From assembly GCA_017623335.1 (NCBI GenBank), contig JAGAPI010000130.1, forward strand, positions 1 through 24,358: 24,358 nucleotides of DNA, written 5' to 3'. Position numbers and translations under genes: made by a program. Under the pieces are notes generated by a model that was not told the DNA's origin, did not search any database, and was given only the letters and a program-made list of their open reading frames with translations. The stretch's first letter is position 1. Each line of letters starts with the position of its first letter. Origin of the DNA: Prevotella sp. Lineage in GTDB: Bacteria > Bacteroidota > Bacteroidia > Bacteroidales > Bacteroidaceae. Positions 1 through 6,569 of the stretch are shown here, one piece after another.

Positions 1-801
1 AAGAAGCTCACCCACAAGTGGAACGGAGTGCTCACAGGCAAGGGACTGGAGTGGGGCGGCAGCCGCATCCGTCCTGAGGCTACAGGATTTGGTGCATTGT
101 ATTTTGTGAACGAGATGCTTCAGACCCATGGCATTGATATCAAGGGCAAGACCGTGGCTATAAGCGGATTCGGAAACGTTGCCTGGGGTGCCGCCAAGAA
201 GGCTACCGAACTGGGGGCAAAGGTGATAACAATATCAGGTCCTGACGGATATATCTACGACCCTGAGGGAATCAGCGGCGAGAAGATAGACTATATGCTT
301 GAGCTGCGTGCCAGCGGCAACGATGTCTGTGCTCCGTATGCTGAGGAGTTCCCCGAGGCAACCTTCTATCCGGGCAAGAAGCCGTGGGAGGTGAAGTGTG
401 ACATAGCACTGCCTTGTGCCACCCAGAATGAGGTGAGCGGCGAAGATGCCGACATGCTGTTGGCAAACAAGCCCTTGTGTGTGGCTGAGGTGAGCAACAT
501 GGGATGCACAGCCGAGGCTGTCGACAAGTTTATCGAGGCAGAGATGCTGTTTGCGCCCGGTAAGGCTGTGAATGCCGGAGGTGTGGCTACATCGGGACTT
601 GAGATGACTCAGAACTCAATGCGTCTGACATGGAGCGAGGCAGAAGTAGACGAGAAACTGCATCACATCATGCACTCAATACATGAGCAGTGCGTGAAAT
701 ACGGCAAGCAGCCTAACGGTTATATCGACTACGTGAAGGGGGCAAACATTGCAGGATTCATGAAGGTTGCCAACGCTATGATGGCACAGGGAGTGGTGTG
801 A
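1..801 (+). CDS. gdhA: NADP-type glutamate dehydrogenase, 3' part (5' end outside window)
   Basis: The open frame enters from the left edge (frame 1, beginning KKLTHKWNGVLTGKG) and runs to TGA at 799-801, giving 266 residues; the GTG at codon 10 is internal, not a start. The family interconverts glutamate with 2-oxoglutarate plus ammonia in the cytoplasm. What is seen: the GLEWGGSRIRPEATGFG segment typical of hexameric GDH, then a Rossmann nucleotide-binding motif ISGFGNVAWGAA (GxGxxA type), then a C-terminal dehydrogenase lobe with the conserved segments EVSNMGCTAEA, NAGGVATSGLEMTQNS and GYIDYVKGANIAGF. The N-terminal glutamate-binding domain with the catalytic lysine is missing because the window starts late; bacterial GDH is about 445 residues, so roughly 180 are outside. 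NADP rather than NAD use is inferred from overall similarity to the bacterial biosynthetic GdhA type. A long inverted repeat begins 6 nt after the stop. Confidence 0.95.
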   Translation, partial: KKLTHKWNGVLTGKGLEWGGSRIRPEATGFGALYFVNEMLQTHGIDIKGKTVAISGFGNVAWGAAKKATELGAKVITISGPDGYIYDPEGISGEKIDYMLELRASGNDVCAPYAEEFPEATFYPGKKPWEVKCDIALPCATQNEVSGEDADMLLANKPLCVAEVSNMGCTAEAVDKFIEAEMLFAPGKAVNAGGVATSGLEMTQNSMRLTWSEAEVDEKLHHIMHSIHEQCVKYGKQPNGYIDYVKGANIAGFMKVANAMMAQGVV

Positions 802-806
802 TTTTT

Positions 807-1004
807 AAATGAAGAATGAAGAAACGTAAGTTCGACGAAGTCAATGAAGAATGAAGAATCAACGAGCGGCGACCGAAGAGGAAACCGATTTTATAAATTT
901 GGATTGAGGATTAAGGATTCAGTATCAAGGATTCTTCATTCTTCATTCTATACCAAAGATTCTTCATTGACTTCGTCGAACTTATGTTTCTTCATTCTTC
1001 ATTC
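807..1004. repeat. Long inverted repeat, GAAGAATGAAGAA family (copy 1)
   Basis: The arm at 807-852 is complementary to the arm at 959-1004 at 44 of 46 positions by direct comparison, with a 106-nt spacer. The arms contain GAAGAATGAAGAA and the 15-mer TTCGACGAAGTCAAT (831-845, inverted at 966-980). The 15-mer recurs at 6628-6642 and, with one change, at 6698-6712. A related inverted repeat with the same GAAGAATGAAGAA ends lies at 19595-19705. It encodes no recognisable protein and looks like a MITE-like or palindromic dispersed repeat. The mismatch C/T between arms falls at position 985, the T of the ATG used by the next gene. Confidence 0.85.
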
Positions 1005-1493
1005 TTCATTTCCCATTCGTATGCGCAGCAGCAGAGAGGCAAGGCGTCTTATTATTCAAAACGAGCTAATGGTGCACGCACAAGTAGCGGCGAGCGATTG
1101 AATAACGATAGTCTTGTGTGTGCCCACCGCACTTATCCTTTCGGCACAATGCTGAAAGTCACTAATCTTGTGAACAACAAGTGGACTATTGTAAGGGTTA
1201 TAGACCGCGGTCCGTTTGGACGCGGGCGAGTTATCGATTTGTCATACGCCGCTGCCAAGGAACTTGGAATGCTGTCACAGGGCGTTGCCTCTGTGCTGGT
1301 GGAGCCGGCAAGCAACGTGGTTATTCCGTTCCGTCCGGAGAAAGCGAAGCTGCTGCCTGAGATTGATTTTGAAGTTAACGAGGGAGGTAACGACAGTGTG
1401 CCCATTTGGCATGATTATGAAAGACTGAAGGAAATGCATTCTGTCAAACCTAAAAAAATGGCTCCGAAACGCAAGGTTACAGAGCCGAAATAG
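984..1493 (+). CDS. RlpA-like double-psi beta-barrel protein (septal ring lytic transglycosylase family)
   Basis: 169 residues. The DPBB core is clear: GKASYYSKRANGARTSSGE (about 19-37), AHRTYPFGTMLKVTN (47-61) and VRVIDRGPFGRGRVIDLS (70-87). H48 and D74 occupy the positions of the His and Asp important in Pseudomonas RlpA, which cleaves peptidoglycan strands lacking stem peptides at the septum. There is no SPOR domain, so this is a short stand-alone DPBB protein. The start is problematic: ATG 984 is the only ATG after an in-frame stop at 912-914, and it lies within the right arm of the inverted repeat. The resulting N-terminus (MFLHSSFFISHSYA then QQQ) is short and lacks the usual positive n-region, though the SYA-Q end resembles a cleavage site. 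Either the repeat supplied a new start and signal peptide, or it cut off the original 5' end and the gene is now poorly exported. No lipobox is visible. It converges on the next gene with a 25-nt gap. Confidence 0.8.
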   Translation: MFLHSSFFISHSYAQQQRGKASYYSKRANGARTSSGERLNNDSLVCAHRTYPFGTMLKVTNLVNNKWTIVRVIDRGPFGRGRVIDLSYAAAKELGMLSQGVASVLVEPASNVVIPFRPEKAKLLPEIDFEVNEGGNDSVPIWHDYERLKEMHSVKPKKMAPKRKVTEPK

Positions 1494-1518
1494 ATATAGA
1501 AGTAAATTTCTTAATTTC

Positions 1519-2370
1519 TCATCGGATTTTAGTAGTTTTTATTCTAAGCGTATGCTCGGCAAGAACAGTGTTGCTGTTTTTTGCAGACAGCTTCAGTACA
1601 ATTGTGCCGTCCTTTATCCTGTTGTCGGAAACCACAGATGCTGTATATCTCACACCGTTGCCTGCACCAATGCTTTCCACCGTTATACCCTGTGAAATGA
1701 AAATGTGACTGTTGTTGCTCATTTCCACAATGTCGGGAGTAATGTTGTGTATTGTGTGCCGTCCCTTGTTCATAATCTCGAACGACACCCGGCAAACCTC
1801 TTTTCTGCCAAGCATTCCGTCGCCGTTTTGATCGGTAACGGTTACGTTTCGTATCTCAACGCAGTTGTGCTTTGTGTCTTGTCGGTGAGACAGGTTATCG
1901 ATGCTGACCTCTCTGCCGTTATTGGTTGACATACGCACTGTGTTGTTTTCAGGTGTGTGCGTGGTATTGTTGTTTTCAGGTGTCTCGTCCTCAAACACAA
2001 TGCGGTCATCGCCACTGTTTGTGGGGTCAACATATACTTCATTGCTGGAATATCCGGAAACAGAATAGTCTCTGCCGCGGTCAGCGTCTCGTCGCTCAAG
2101 AGTGCGCCGCTTGTGGTCTTCATATTCCCTTTGGTCAGCCTTGTCGGCTGCCGAGCCGATTGCTGCACCCACAATGGCTCCGCCTGCCATGCCAACAATT
2201 GTACCAATGTCGCTTCCGCGGTAACCGCCGTTAATTCCTCCTATTGCCGAGCCAAGTATTGACCCGAGATATGCTCCCGTGACCGCACCGTTGCCAGTGT
2301 GGTACTGCGATGACGCACAGCTGCTGACAAGTATTGCTGCGGAAATTATTGCTGTTAAGTTCTTCTTCAT
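1519..2370 (-). CDS. Glycine-zipper lipoprotein, function unknown
   Basis: 283 residues. The N-terminus MKKNLTAIISAAILVSSC is a lipoprotein signal with Cys18 as the lipidated residue. Residues about 26-75 form a glycine-zipper segment (GAVTGAYLGSILGSAIGG, then GGAIVGAAIGSAAD), which in other proteins packs into or against membranes. A charged, Asn-rich linker (about 78-160) follows. The last ~110 residues contain VEIRNVTVTDQNGDGML and look like a beta-sandwich of the kind found in Bacteroidetes periplasmic proteins; I do not recognise a named family for that part. NGDG resembles a short Ca-binding loop, unproven. The start ATG (2368-2370) overlaps the TGA of the upstream nuclease gene (2367-2369) as ATGA, which suggests translational coupling. 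Its location is probably the periplasmic face of a membrane; since Bacteroidetes can also surface-export lipoproteins, the final side is open. Confidence 0.8.
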   Translation of the reverse strand: MKKNLTAIISAAILVSSCASSQYHTGNGAVTGAYLGSILGSAIGGINGGYRGSDIGTIVGMAGGAIVGAAIGSAADKADQREYEDHKRRTLERRDADRGRDYSVSGYSSNEVYVDPTNSGDDRIVFEDETPENNNTTHTPENNTVRMSTNNGREVSIDNLSHRQDTKHNCVEIRNVTVTDQNGDGMLGRKEVCRVSFEIMNKGRHTIHNITPDIVEMSNNSHIFISQGITVESIGAGNGVRYTASVVSDNRIKDGTIVLKLSAKNSNTVLAEHTLRIKTTKIR

Positions 2371-3290
2371 AGAGGTATATTTTTTATTTCTTCTAATGGC
2401 AGGCTTGTCATGTCTGCAATCTGCTGTGGTGACATCCCTGCTTTCTTCATTGTCTGAGCGATTGAAAGACGCGCTGTTTTATCTCCTTCTTCTCTGCCTT
2501 TTTTAAGACCTTCTTCTCTGCCTTTTTTTAGTCCTTCTTCAAGCCCTTCATCTATTCCCGTCTCAATCACGCTGCGTTGATACATAACAGACTCCAAATG
2601 CCTGTCGTATGCACGCTTTTCCTCATCTGTAAGCGAGTCGTAGCGCATACACTCACGCACTTTTGCCAGTCCCGGCGCCTTTGCTGATGATTTCACCTCG
2701 TCGGTTTTCAAAAATTCAATCCATTCGTCGAGCGGAGTAGTTGCAACCTTGTCGAAATTGTTCACTTGGAACAGATAGTAAATCGGGAAAATGTCGCTTA
2801 CAGCCTTGCCAGCCTTTCTGTTGCCGAAGAATTTCTCGTTCTGGCGCGGCGACAGCTTCAGCACGTCGTTGTCATCGTGCAAGCCCCTGAACTCCGTGCT
2901 TCCCCTGTACACATAGTCCTTGCCCTGCCACAGGTCGAAGTACACGATGTTGATGGAGTATATCTTTTTGACATTGCTGTAGTCCTGGCCGAGCTGCATG
3001 TATTGTGTAATGACCTTTGACGTGCCGTAGAGTATGCGGTGGAAATAGGAGAGTTCACGGTCGTTCTGGATTTCAAAAATAAACAGTTGCCCTTTTGTGT
3101 CTTTGGCAAGTATGTCTACGCGGTTGAACTTGTCGGTTTCTGAGTCCATGTTGCTCTCCGACTCAAGAAACTCCTCAATCGTGAACTTTTCACCCAGGAG
3201 CGACTCCAATAACCCCTCAATCACCTCATGGTTAGCCTTGTTGCGCAACAGGCGCTTTATAGCCCAGTCAAATCGAATTAATTTTTCCAT
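2367..3290 (-). CDS. Rpn family PD-(D/E)XK nuclease ('putative transposase/invertase' family)
   Basis: 307 residues from the ATG at 3288-3290. The N-terminus MEKLIRFDWAIKRLLRNKAN is the classic opening of the Rpn/PD-(D/E)XK transposase-like family. The nuclease core is visible as RVDILAKDTKGQLFIFEIQ with D59, E73 and Q75 (D...ExQ form of the PD-(D/E)XK site). A longer frame with TTG at 3335 exists, but the likely -7 element at 3306-3313 lies between that TTG and the ATG, so the ATG is chosen. The C-terminal third is helical and charged, with the 8-residue unit LKKGREEG repeated twice (24-bp DNA repeat at 2485-2532, containing T6 and T7 runs), then a tail (MSPQQIADMTSLPLEEI) typical of the family. 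E. coli Rpn members are DNA endonucleases; some protect against phage and are restrained by small proteins made from an internal start. It follows comEC by 80 bp on the same strand and overlaps the downstream lipoprotein gene by 4 nt. Confidence 0.88.
   Translation of the reverse strand: MEKLIRFDWAIKRLLRNKANHEVIEGLLESLLGEKFTIEEFLESESNMDSETDKFNRVDILAKDTKGQLFIFEIQNDRELSYFHRILYGTSKVITQYMQLGQDYSNVKKIYSINIVYFDLWQGKDYVYRGSTEFRGLHDDNDVLKLSPRQNEKFFGNRKAGKAVSDIFPIYYLFQVNNFDKVATTPLDEWIEFLKTDEVKSSAKAPGLAKVRECMRYDSLTDEEKRAYDRHLESVMYQRSVIETGIDEGLEEGLKKGREEGLKKGREEGDKTARLSIAQTMKKAGMSPQQIADMTSLPLEEIKNIPL
2485..2532 (-). repeat. 24-bp tandem repeat inside the Rpn gene
   Basis: Two consecutive 24-bp units (2485-2508 and 2509-2532) begin CCTTCTTCTCTGCC on the plus strand and differ at only a few bases after the T run; a degraded third unit starts at 2533. 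Read on the minus strand each unit encodes LKKGREEG. The length is a multiple of three, so copy-number change keeps frame, whereas slippage in the T6/T7 runs would shift it. Confidence 0.8.
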
Positions 3291-3305
3291 ATTCTCAATT
3301 TTTTG

Positions 3306-3337
3306 CAAAAATACCCTTTTTTCTCTGTATTGCAAAA
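3306..3337 (-). promoter_or_regulatory. Probable promoter for the Rpn-lipoprotein pair
   Basis: On the minus strand TATTTTTG (plus 3306-3313) matches the Bacteroidetes -7 element TAnnTTTG. A TTTTG (plus 3333-3337) lies about 23 bp upstream, near the usual -33 position. It would start transcription a few bases before ATG 3290. The region is AT-rich, so a chance match is possible. Confidence 0.45.
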
Positions 3338-3370
3338 TATTATGACATCTTTTAATCTTTTTTATGCGAG

Positions 3371-4900
3371 TTACGTTATCTTTCGTTCATGTTTGTTTCC
3401 TGCGATTATCGTAGCTGCCCACAGCAGTGAAATTATTGCTATATAGAGAATGACAGCCTGCATGGCGGAAATATGGATGGATATTGAGGAACAGGGCAGT
3501 GAGGCTATGGCAGTCATCGATAAGTTGAGTGCTTTGGCGGTGATGTTGAGTATGGCTGTGGCTGGAGTCAGCAGTATTGCAGGAGAGCCTGCTGCCATGA
3601 TGAACATTGATATGGCAAACATCCATAGGAGGACGGTGATGAGAGGAATCGCCACAAGATTTGTTGCTATAATATATATAGGTATGCGTGAGAAGTGGAG
3701 CGCAACTAATGGCAGAGTGCCGAGGTTTGCAACGGATGAAACTGTTATCATGCTTACAAGCCGGGTTACCCATGGGTGTGCAATGCGCCACTGTAACGGC
3801 AGGAAATTCATGACAGGATTAGTAAACACTACGATGAATGCCACTGCCGTGAATGACAGCTGGAAGCCGAGGTCATAGATGCTTGACGGTGAAAACAGCA
3901 GTATTGCTATGGCTGCAAAGGCAAGAGTGTTGAGCGATGCCCCCTGCCTGCCGGTGAGTGTTGCCACTGACATGAGAGTAAGCATTATGGCAGCCCTTAC
4001 TGCCGATGGGGGCATGGCGGCAAAGAGCACGTATGCCCATATTGTGGAAATCATAAGCATTGTGAACGGTGTGCGCCAACGTCCTATGCAGAACACTCCA
4101 AGCACTGCCCAGATGATGCCGAGGTGCAGTCCCGATAGAGCCAGCACGTGGGCTGCGCCAGCCTGTGAATAAGCATTGCGCAGGGTGGGGGATATGCTGC
4201 TTTTCTGTCCCATCGCCACGCCTGCAATGAGCGACTCTGTGTCTGCATCCATTCCCCAACCGCCTATTTGTTTTATCAACATCAGCCGTATCAGTCTTAG
4301 CTTTGCCGTCACGGCGGTGGTCACCGGCAATTCTTCGGTACCGAAACCGTTGAGTCTGCATTTCCATGGTGGTATAAACGTTGTTGCCGATGTTCCGTGA
4401 CGCAGGAGATATTTGCCGTAGTCGAAGGGCTCGCCTGGCTTGCGCTGCGGCATGGTCATTGTAGATGCTGCGTGCAGGCGTAATGTCGGCAGTGGTGGGC
4501 TCGTATTTTTTTTCAAGAAAAATGCCTTTACTATTTTGCCTTTCATAATTCCAGACGTAATCATGATGTCGGCGCTCCATGTCTTTGCATGCTCCTTTGC
4601 CTCCGATGTCACCACAGCATCGTATGTAATTGCTTTCTCCGGCAGCATTACCGCCACATTTCTCTCCTGCCATACTGCAAGGAATGCTCCTAATGACATA
4701 AAGCCTAAAAGAACGGCTGTAGACTGACATTTAGGATGTCTGCCTGTGAGTGCTGCTATAGCCGTAGTCGCCAGCGTAAGTGCCATCCATGCCATTTCAC
4801 TGTGAATTTGTCCGCCAGCCATTATGCCGATGATTATGCTCACCGCCACAGGCAGGGCTGGGTAATGCTGGAATATGGTTTGCTTGATGTTCATTGACAT
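3371..4900 (-). CDS. comEC: ComEC/Rec2 family membrane protein
   Basis: 509 residues, strongly hydrophobic with many predicted membrane segments. Family signatures: MGQKSSISPTLRNAYSQAGA, HVLALSGLHLGIIWAVLG (about 255-270), PPSAVRAAIMLTLMS and YDLGFQLSFTAVAFIVVF. In competent bacteria ComEC forms the inner-membrane channel that takes in single-stranded DNA. The N-terminal soluble part (about 75-190) with VTSEAKEHAKTWSADIMI corresponds to the OB-like DUF4131 region; the core competence domain follows to the C-terminus. There is no C-terminal metallo-beta-lactamase domain, and at 509 residues it is short for the family. MSMN at the start offers two ATGs (4898-4900, 4892-4894); the first is taken. 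A TAnnTTTG promoter lies just upstream. The gene diverges from uxuA. No other competence gene is in the window, so a DNA-uptake role is inferred from family only. Confidence 0.92.
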   Translation of the reverse strand: MSMNIKQTIFQHYPALPVAVSIIIGIMAGGQIHSEMAWMALTLATTAIAALTGRHPKCQSTAVLLGFMSLGAFLAVWQERNVAVMLPEKAITYDAVVTSEAKEHAKTWSADIMITSGIMKGKIVKAFFLKKNTSPPLPTLRLHAASTMTMPQRKPGEPFDYGKYLLRHGTSATTFIPPWKCRLNGFGTEELPVTTAVTAKLRLIRLMLIKQIGGWGMDADTESLIAGVAMGQKSSISPTLRNAYSQAGAAHVLALSGLHLGIIWAVLGVFCIGRWRTPFTMLMISTIWAYVLFAAMPPSAVRAAIMLTLMSVATLTGRQGASLNTLAFAAIAILLFSPSSIYDLGFQLSFTAVAFIVVFTNPVMNFLPLQWRIAHPWVTRLVSMITVSSVANLGTLPLVALHFSRIPIYIIATNLVAIPLITVLLWMFAISMFIMAAGSPAILLTPATAILNITAKALNLSMTAIASLPCSSISIHISAMQAVILYIAIISLLWAATIIAGNKHERKIT

Positions 4901-4926
4901 TCAGGAGGTTAGTGCTGATTTGAGGA

Positions 4927-4958
4927 CAAAGGTACGAATAAGTGAGCACAAAACAAAA
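4927..4958 (-). promoter_or_regulatory. Probable comEC promoter
   Basis: On the minus strand TACCTTTG (plus 4927-4934) fits TAnnTTTG, preceded by TTTTG motifs (plus 4949-4953 and 4954-4958) 18-23 bp upstream by start-to-start distance. The -7 element is about 27 nt before the comEC ATG. Confidence 0.6.
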
Positions 4959-5029
4959 TATAAAATGAAATTTTAATATTTTTTGTTGAGCGAGAGTTAC
5001 TAGTAACTTATATTCGTGTTCAGCAGTTT

Positions 5030-5126
5030 ACGATTCTATTTCCTACATTTACGATTCTATTTCCTACATTTACGATTTTATTTCCTATATTTACAATTCT
5101 ATTTCCTACATTTATGATTCTGTTTC
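5030..5126. repeat. 21-bp tandem repeat (minisatellite), about 4.6 units
   Basis: Units start at 5030, 5051, 5072, 5093 and 5114 (last partial) with core ACGATTCTATTTCCTACATT; units 1 and 2 are identical, and units 3 and 4 differ by two bases and one base. On the minus strand the repeat is open and would read as (NRIVNVG)n within an 84-codon frame, but that frame has no other gene-like property and is not called. Confidence 0.9.
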
Positions 5127-5234
5127 GATGTGTTCTGCGATAAAATGTGTAGTGTGGTTCTTTATATATTTTAACAGTGCAGGGCACATCCTTTATGTTA
5201 AATAATATGATAATGTGTGCAAAAAATGCGGCAT

Positions 5235-5258
5235 TTTGGAAAAAATAGTGTAACTTTG
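5235..5258 (+). promoter_or_regulatory. uxuA promoter
   Basis: TAACTTTG at 5251-5258 is an exact TAnnTTTG -7 element, with TTTG at 5235-5238 as a -33-like element at slightly short spacing (16 bp start to start against about 19-21). The leader to ATG 5316 would be about 50 nt. Its position inside a longer GTG-started frame (5217) argues that the true start is downstream. Confidence 0.7.
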
Positions 5259-5315
5259 CGGTTGAATAAGGCAATATATGGTAAAACTAAATTAAAACAT
5301 AATCTTTTTAGAAAT

Positions 5316-6569
5316 ATGGAAAGAACATGGAGATGGTTTGGCAAGAACGACAAGATAACTCTTGCCATGCTGCGTGAGATAGGTGTGGAGGGCATTGTCA
5401 CTGCTCTGCACGATGTGCCATTGGGCGAGGTGTGGACACGTGAGAAGATCCGTGACCTGCGTGAGTATATCGAGAGTTACGGAATGCGCTGGAGCGTGGT
5501 TGAGTCGCTGCCGGTGGTGGAGACAATCAAATATGGCGGTCCCGACCGTGACCGTCAGATTGAGGTATATAAGGAGAGCCTGCGCAATCTGTCGGCTGAG
5601 GGCATACATACCATTTGCTACAACTTTATGCCAGTGCTCGACTGGGCACGCACCGACTTGATGCACGCCAATCCCAACGGTTCTACAAACCTCTATTTCA
5701 ACTATGCCGAGTTTGCATACTTCGACATATATATATTGAAGCGCGAGGGAGCACGTGAGGAGTGGGCTGCATTCCGTTTCCCTGACGGGGTGGGCGAGGA
5801 CCGTGACGTTTTGGCTGAATGCGACGAGCTGGCAAAGACCATGACCCCGGAGAAAGACCACCAACTGGTGGAGAACATAGTAATCAAGACTCAGGGTTTT
5901 GTGAGCGGCAATTTCAGTGAGAACGACGAGGCACCGGTTCAGAAATTCCGCGAGTTCCTTGATTTATATAAAGGTATAGACAAAAAACAGCTGCGTGAGA
6001 ATATGAAGTACTTCCTTGAGGCAATCATGCCTGTTTGCGAGGAGTGTGACATGAACATGTGTGTGCATCCCGATGACCCGCCAATTGAGATTCTCGGACT
6101 GCCGCGCATTGTGCGTACAGAGGAAGACATACAGTGGTTCCTTGATGCTGTGCCCAACAAGCACAACGGCTTGACATTCTGCGCAGGGTCGCTGTCGGCA
6201 GGTGCCTATAACGATGTGGTGGAGATGGCACGCAAGTTTGCCCCGCGTACTCATTTCGTTCATCTGCGCTCTTGCCATATCTTCCCCAACGGCGACTTTA
6301 CGGAGGCAAGCCATCTTGGCGGACGTGCCGACCTGGTGGAACTGGCGAGAATATTCGAGAAAGAGAATCCGCAGCTGCCGATGCGTGTTGACCATGGCAT
6401 GACTTTCACCGACCAGCCGGGAGGCATCATGGATGAGTCGAGTCATGGACATAATGCAGGATATACTTTCCTTGGAAGAATGTTCGCAATGGGACAGGTG
6501 CAGGGAATACTTGCCACTGTGGACAAGGAGCTTGGCATTGAGTATAAGCAGCCGGGATTCTTTGAGTAA
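5316..6569 (+). CDS. uxuA: Mannonate dehydratase
   Basis: 417 residues from ATG 5316 (MERTWRWFGKNDKITLAMLREIG is the standard UxuA opening after the first Met). The enzyme dehydrates D-mannonate to 2-keto-3-deoxygluconate in the cytosolic glucuronate pathway. It is a TIM-barrel metalloenzyme. Visible conserved blocks: GVEGIVTALHDVPLGEVW near the N-terminus, MCVHPDDPP with C249 and H251, FVHLRSCHIFPNGDF with H316, and MRVDHGMTF with D359-H360, together the likely divalent-metal site. GRMFAMGQVQGIL close to the C-terminus is also typical. Length is close to the E. coli enzyme (394) with a modest insertion. The next gene on the strand is an SDR oxidoreductase that fits the preceding step, so the pair probably forms the hexuronate branch, though a 165-bp repeat-rich spacer lies between. 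An exact TAnnTTTG promoter lies ahead. A frame extending to GTG 5217 crosses the promoter and is rejected. Confidence 0.96.
   Translation: MERTWRWFGKNDKITLAMLREIGVEGIVTALHDVPLGEVWTREKIRDLREYIESYGMRWSVVESLPVVETIKYGGPDRDRQIEVYKESLRNLSAEGIHTICYNFMPVLDWARTDLMHANPNGSTNLYFNYAEFAYFDIYILKREGAREEWAAFRFPDGVGEDRDVLAECDELAKTMTPEKDHQLVENIVIKTQGFVSGNFSENDEAPVQKFREFLDLYKGIDKKQLRENMKYFLEAIMPVCEECDMNMCVHPDDPPIEILGLPRIVRTEEDIQWFLDAVPNKHNGLTFCAGSLSAGAYNDVVEMARKFAPRTHFVHLRSCHIFPNGDFTEASHLGGRADLVELARIFEKENPQLPMRVDHGMTFTDQPGGIMDESSHGHNAGYTFLGRMFAMGQVQGILATVDKELGIEYKQPGFFE

Larger units (their letters stand above)
4901..5315. other. Divergent intergenic region comEC / uxuA
   Basis: 415 bp without a supported gene. 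It holds the comEC promoter (4927-4958), a 21-bp minisatellite (5030-5126) and the uxuA promoter (5235-5258). The rest is AT-rich. No RNA gene or riboswitch was recognised. Confidence 0.7.

Noticed and set aside
844..1101. 85-codon plus-strand frame starting MKNEESTSGDRR
   Set aside because: It is made of repeat sequence (MKNEE is the translated GAAGAATGAAGAA word) and runs out of frame into the RlpA-like gene.
1494..1518. Terminator between the convergent RlpA-like and lipoprotein genes
   Set aside because: The 25-nt gap has no stem-loop that I could pair convincingly.
3291..3335. TTG start adding 15 residues to the Rpn protein
   Set aside because: The probable promoter -7 element lies within it, and the family opening MEKLIRFDWAI starts at ATG 3290.
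5020..5274. 84-codon minus-strand frame with NRIVNVG repeats
   Set aside because: It is open only because the 21-bp minisatellite is a multiple of three; the rest has no gene-like features and it crosses the uxuA promoter.
5217..5315. GTG-started N-terminal extension of uxuA
   Set aside because: It contains the -7 promoter element TAACTTTG and is not conserved-looking; ATG 5316 gives the standard family start.
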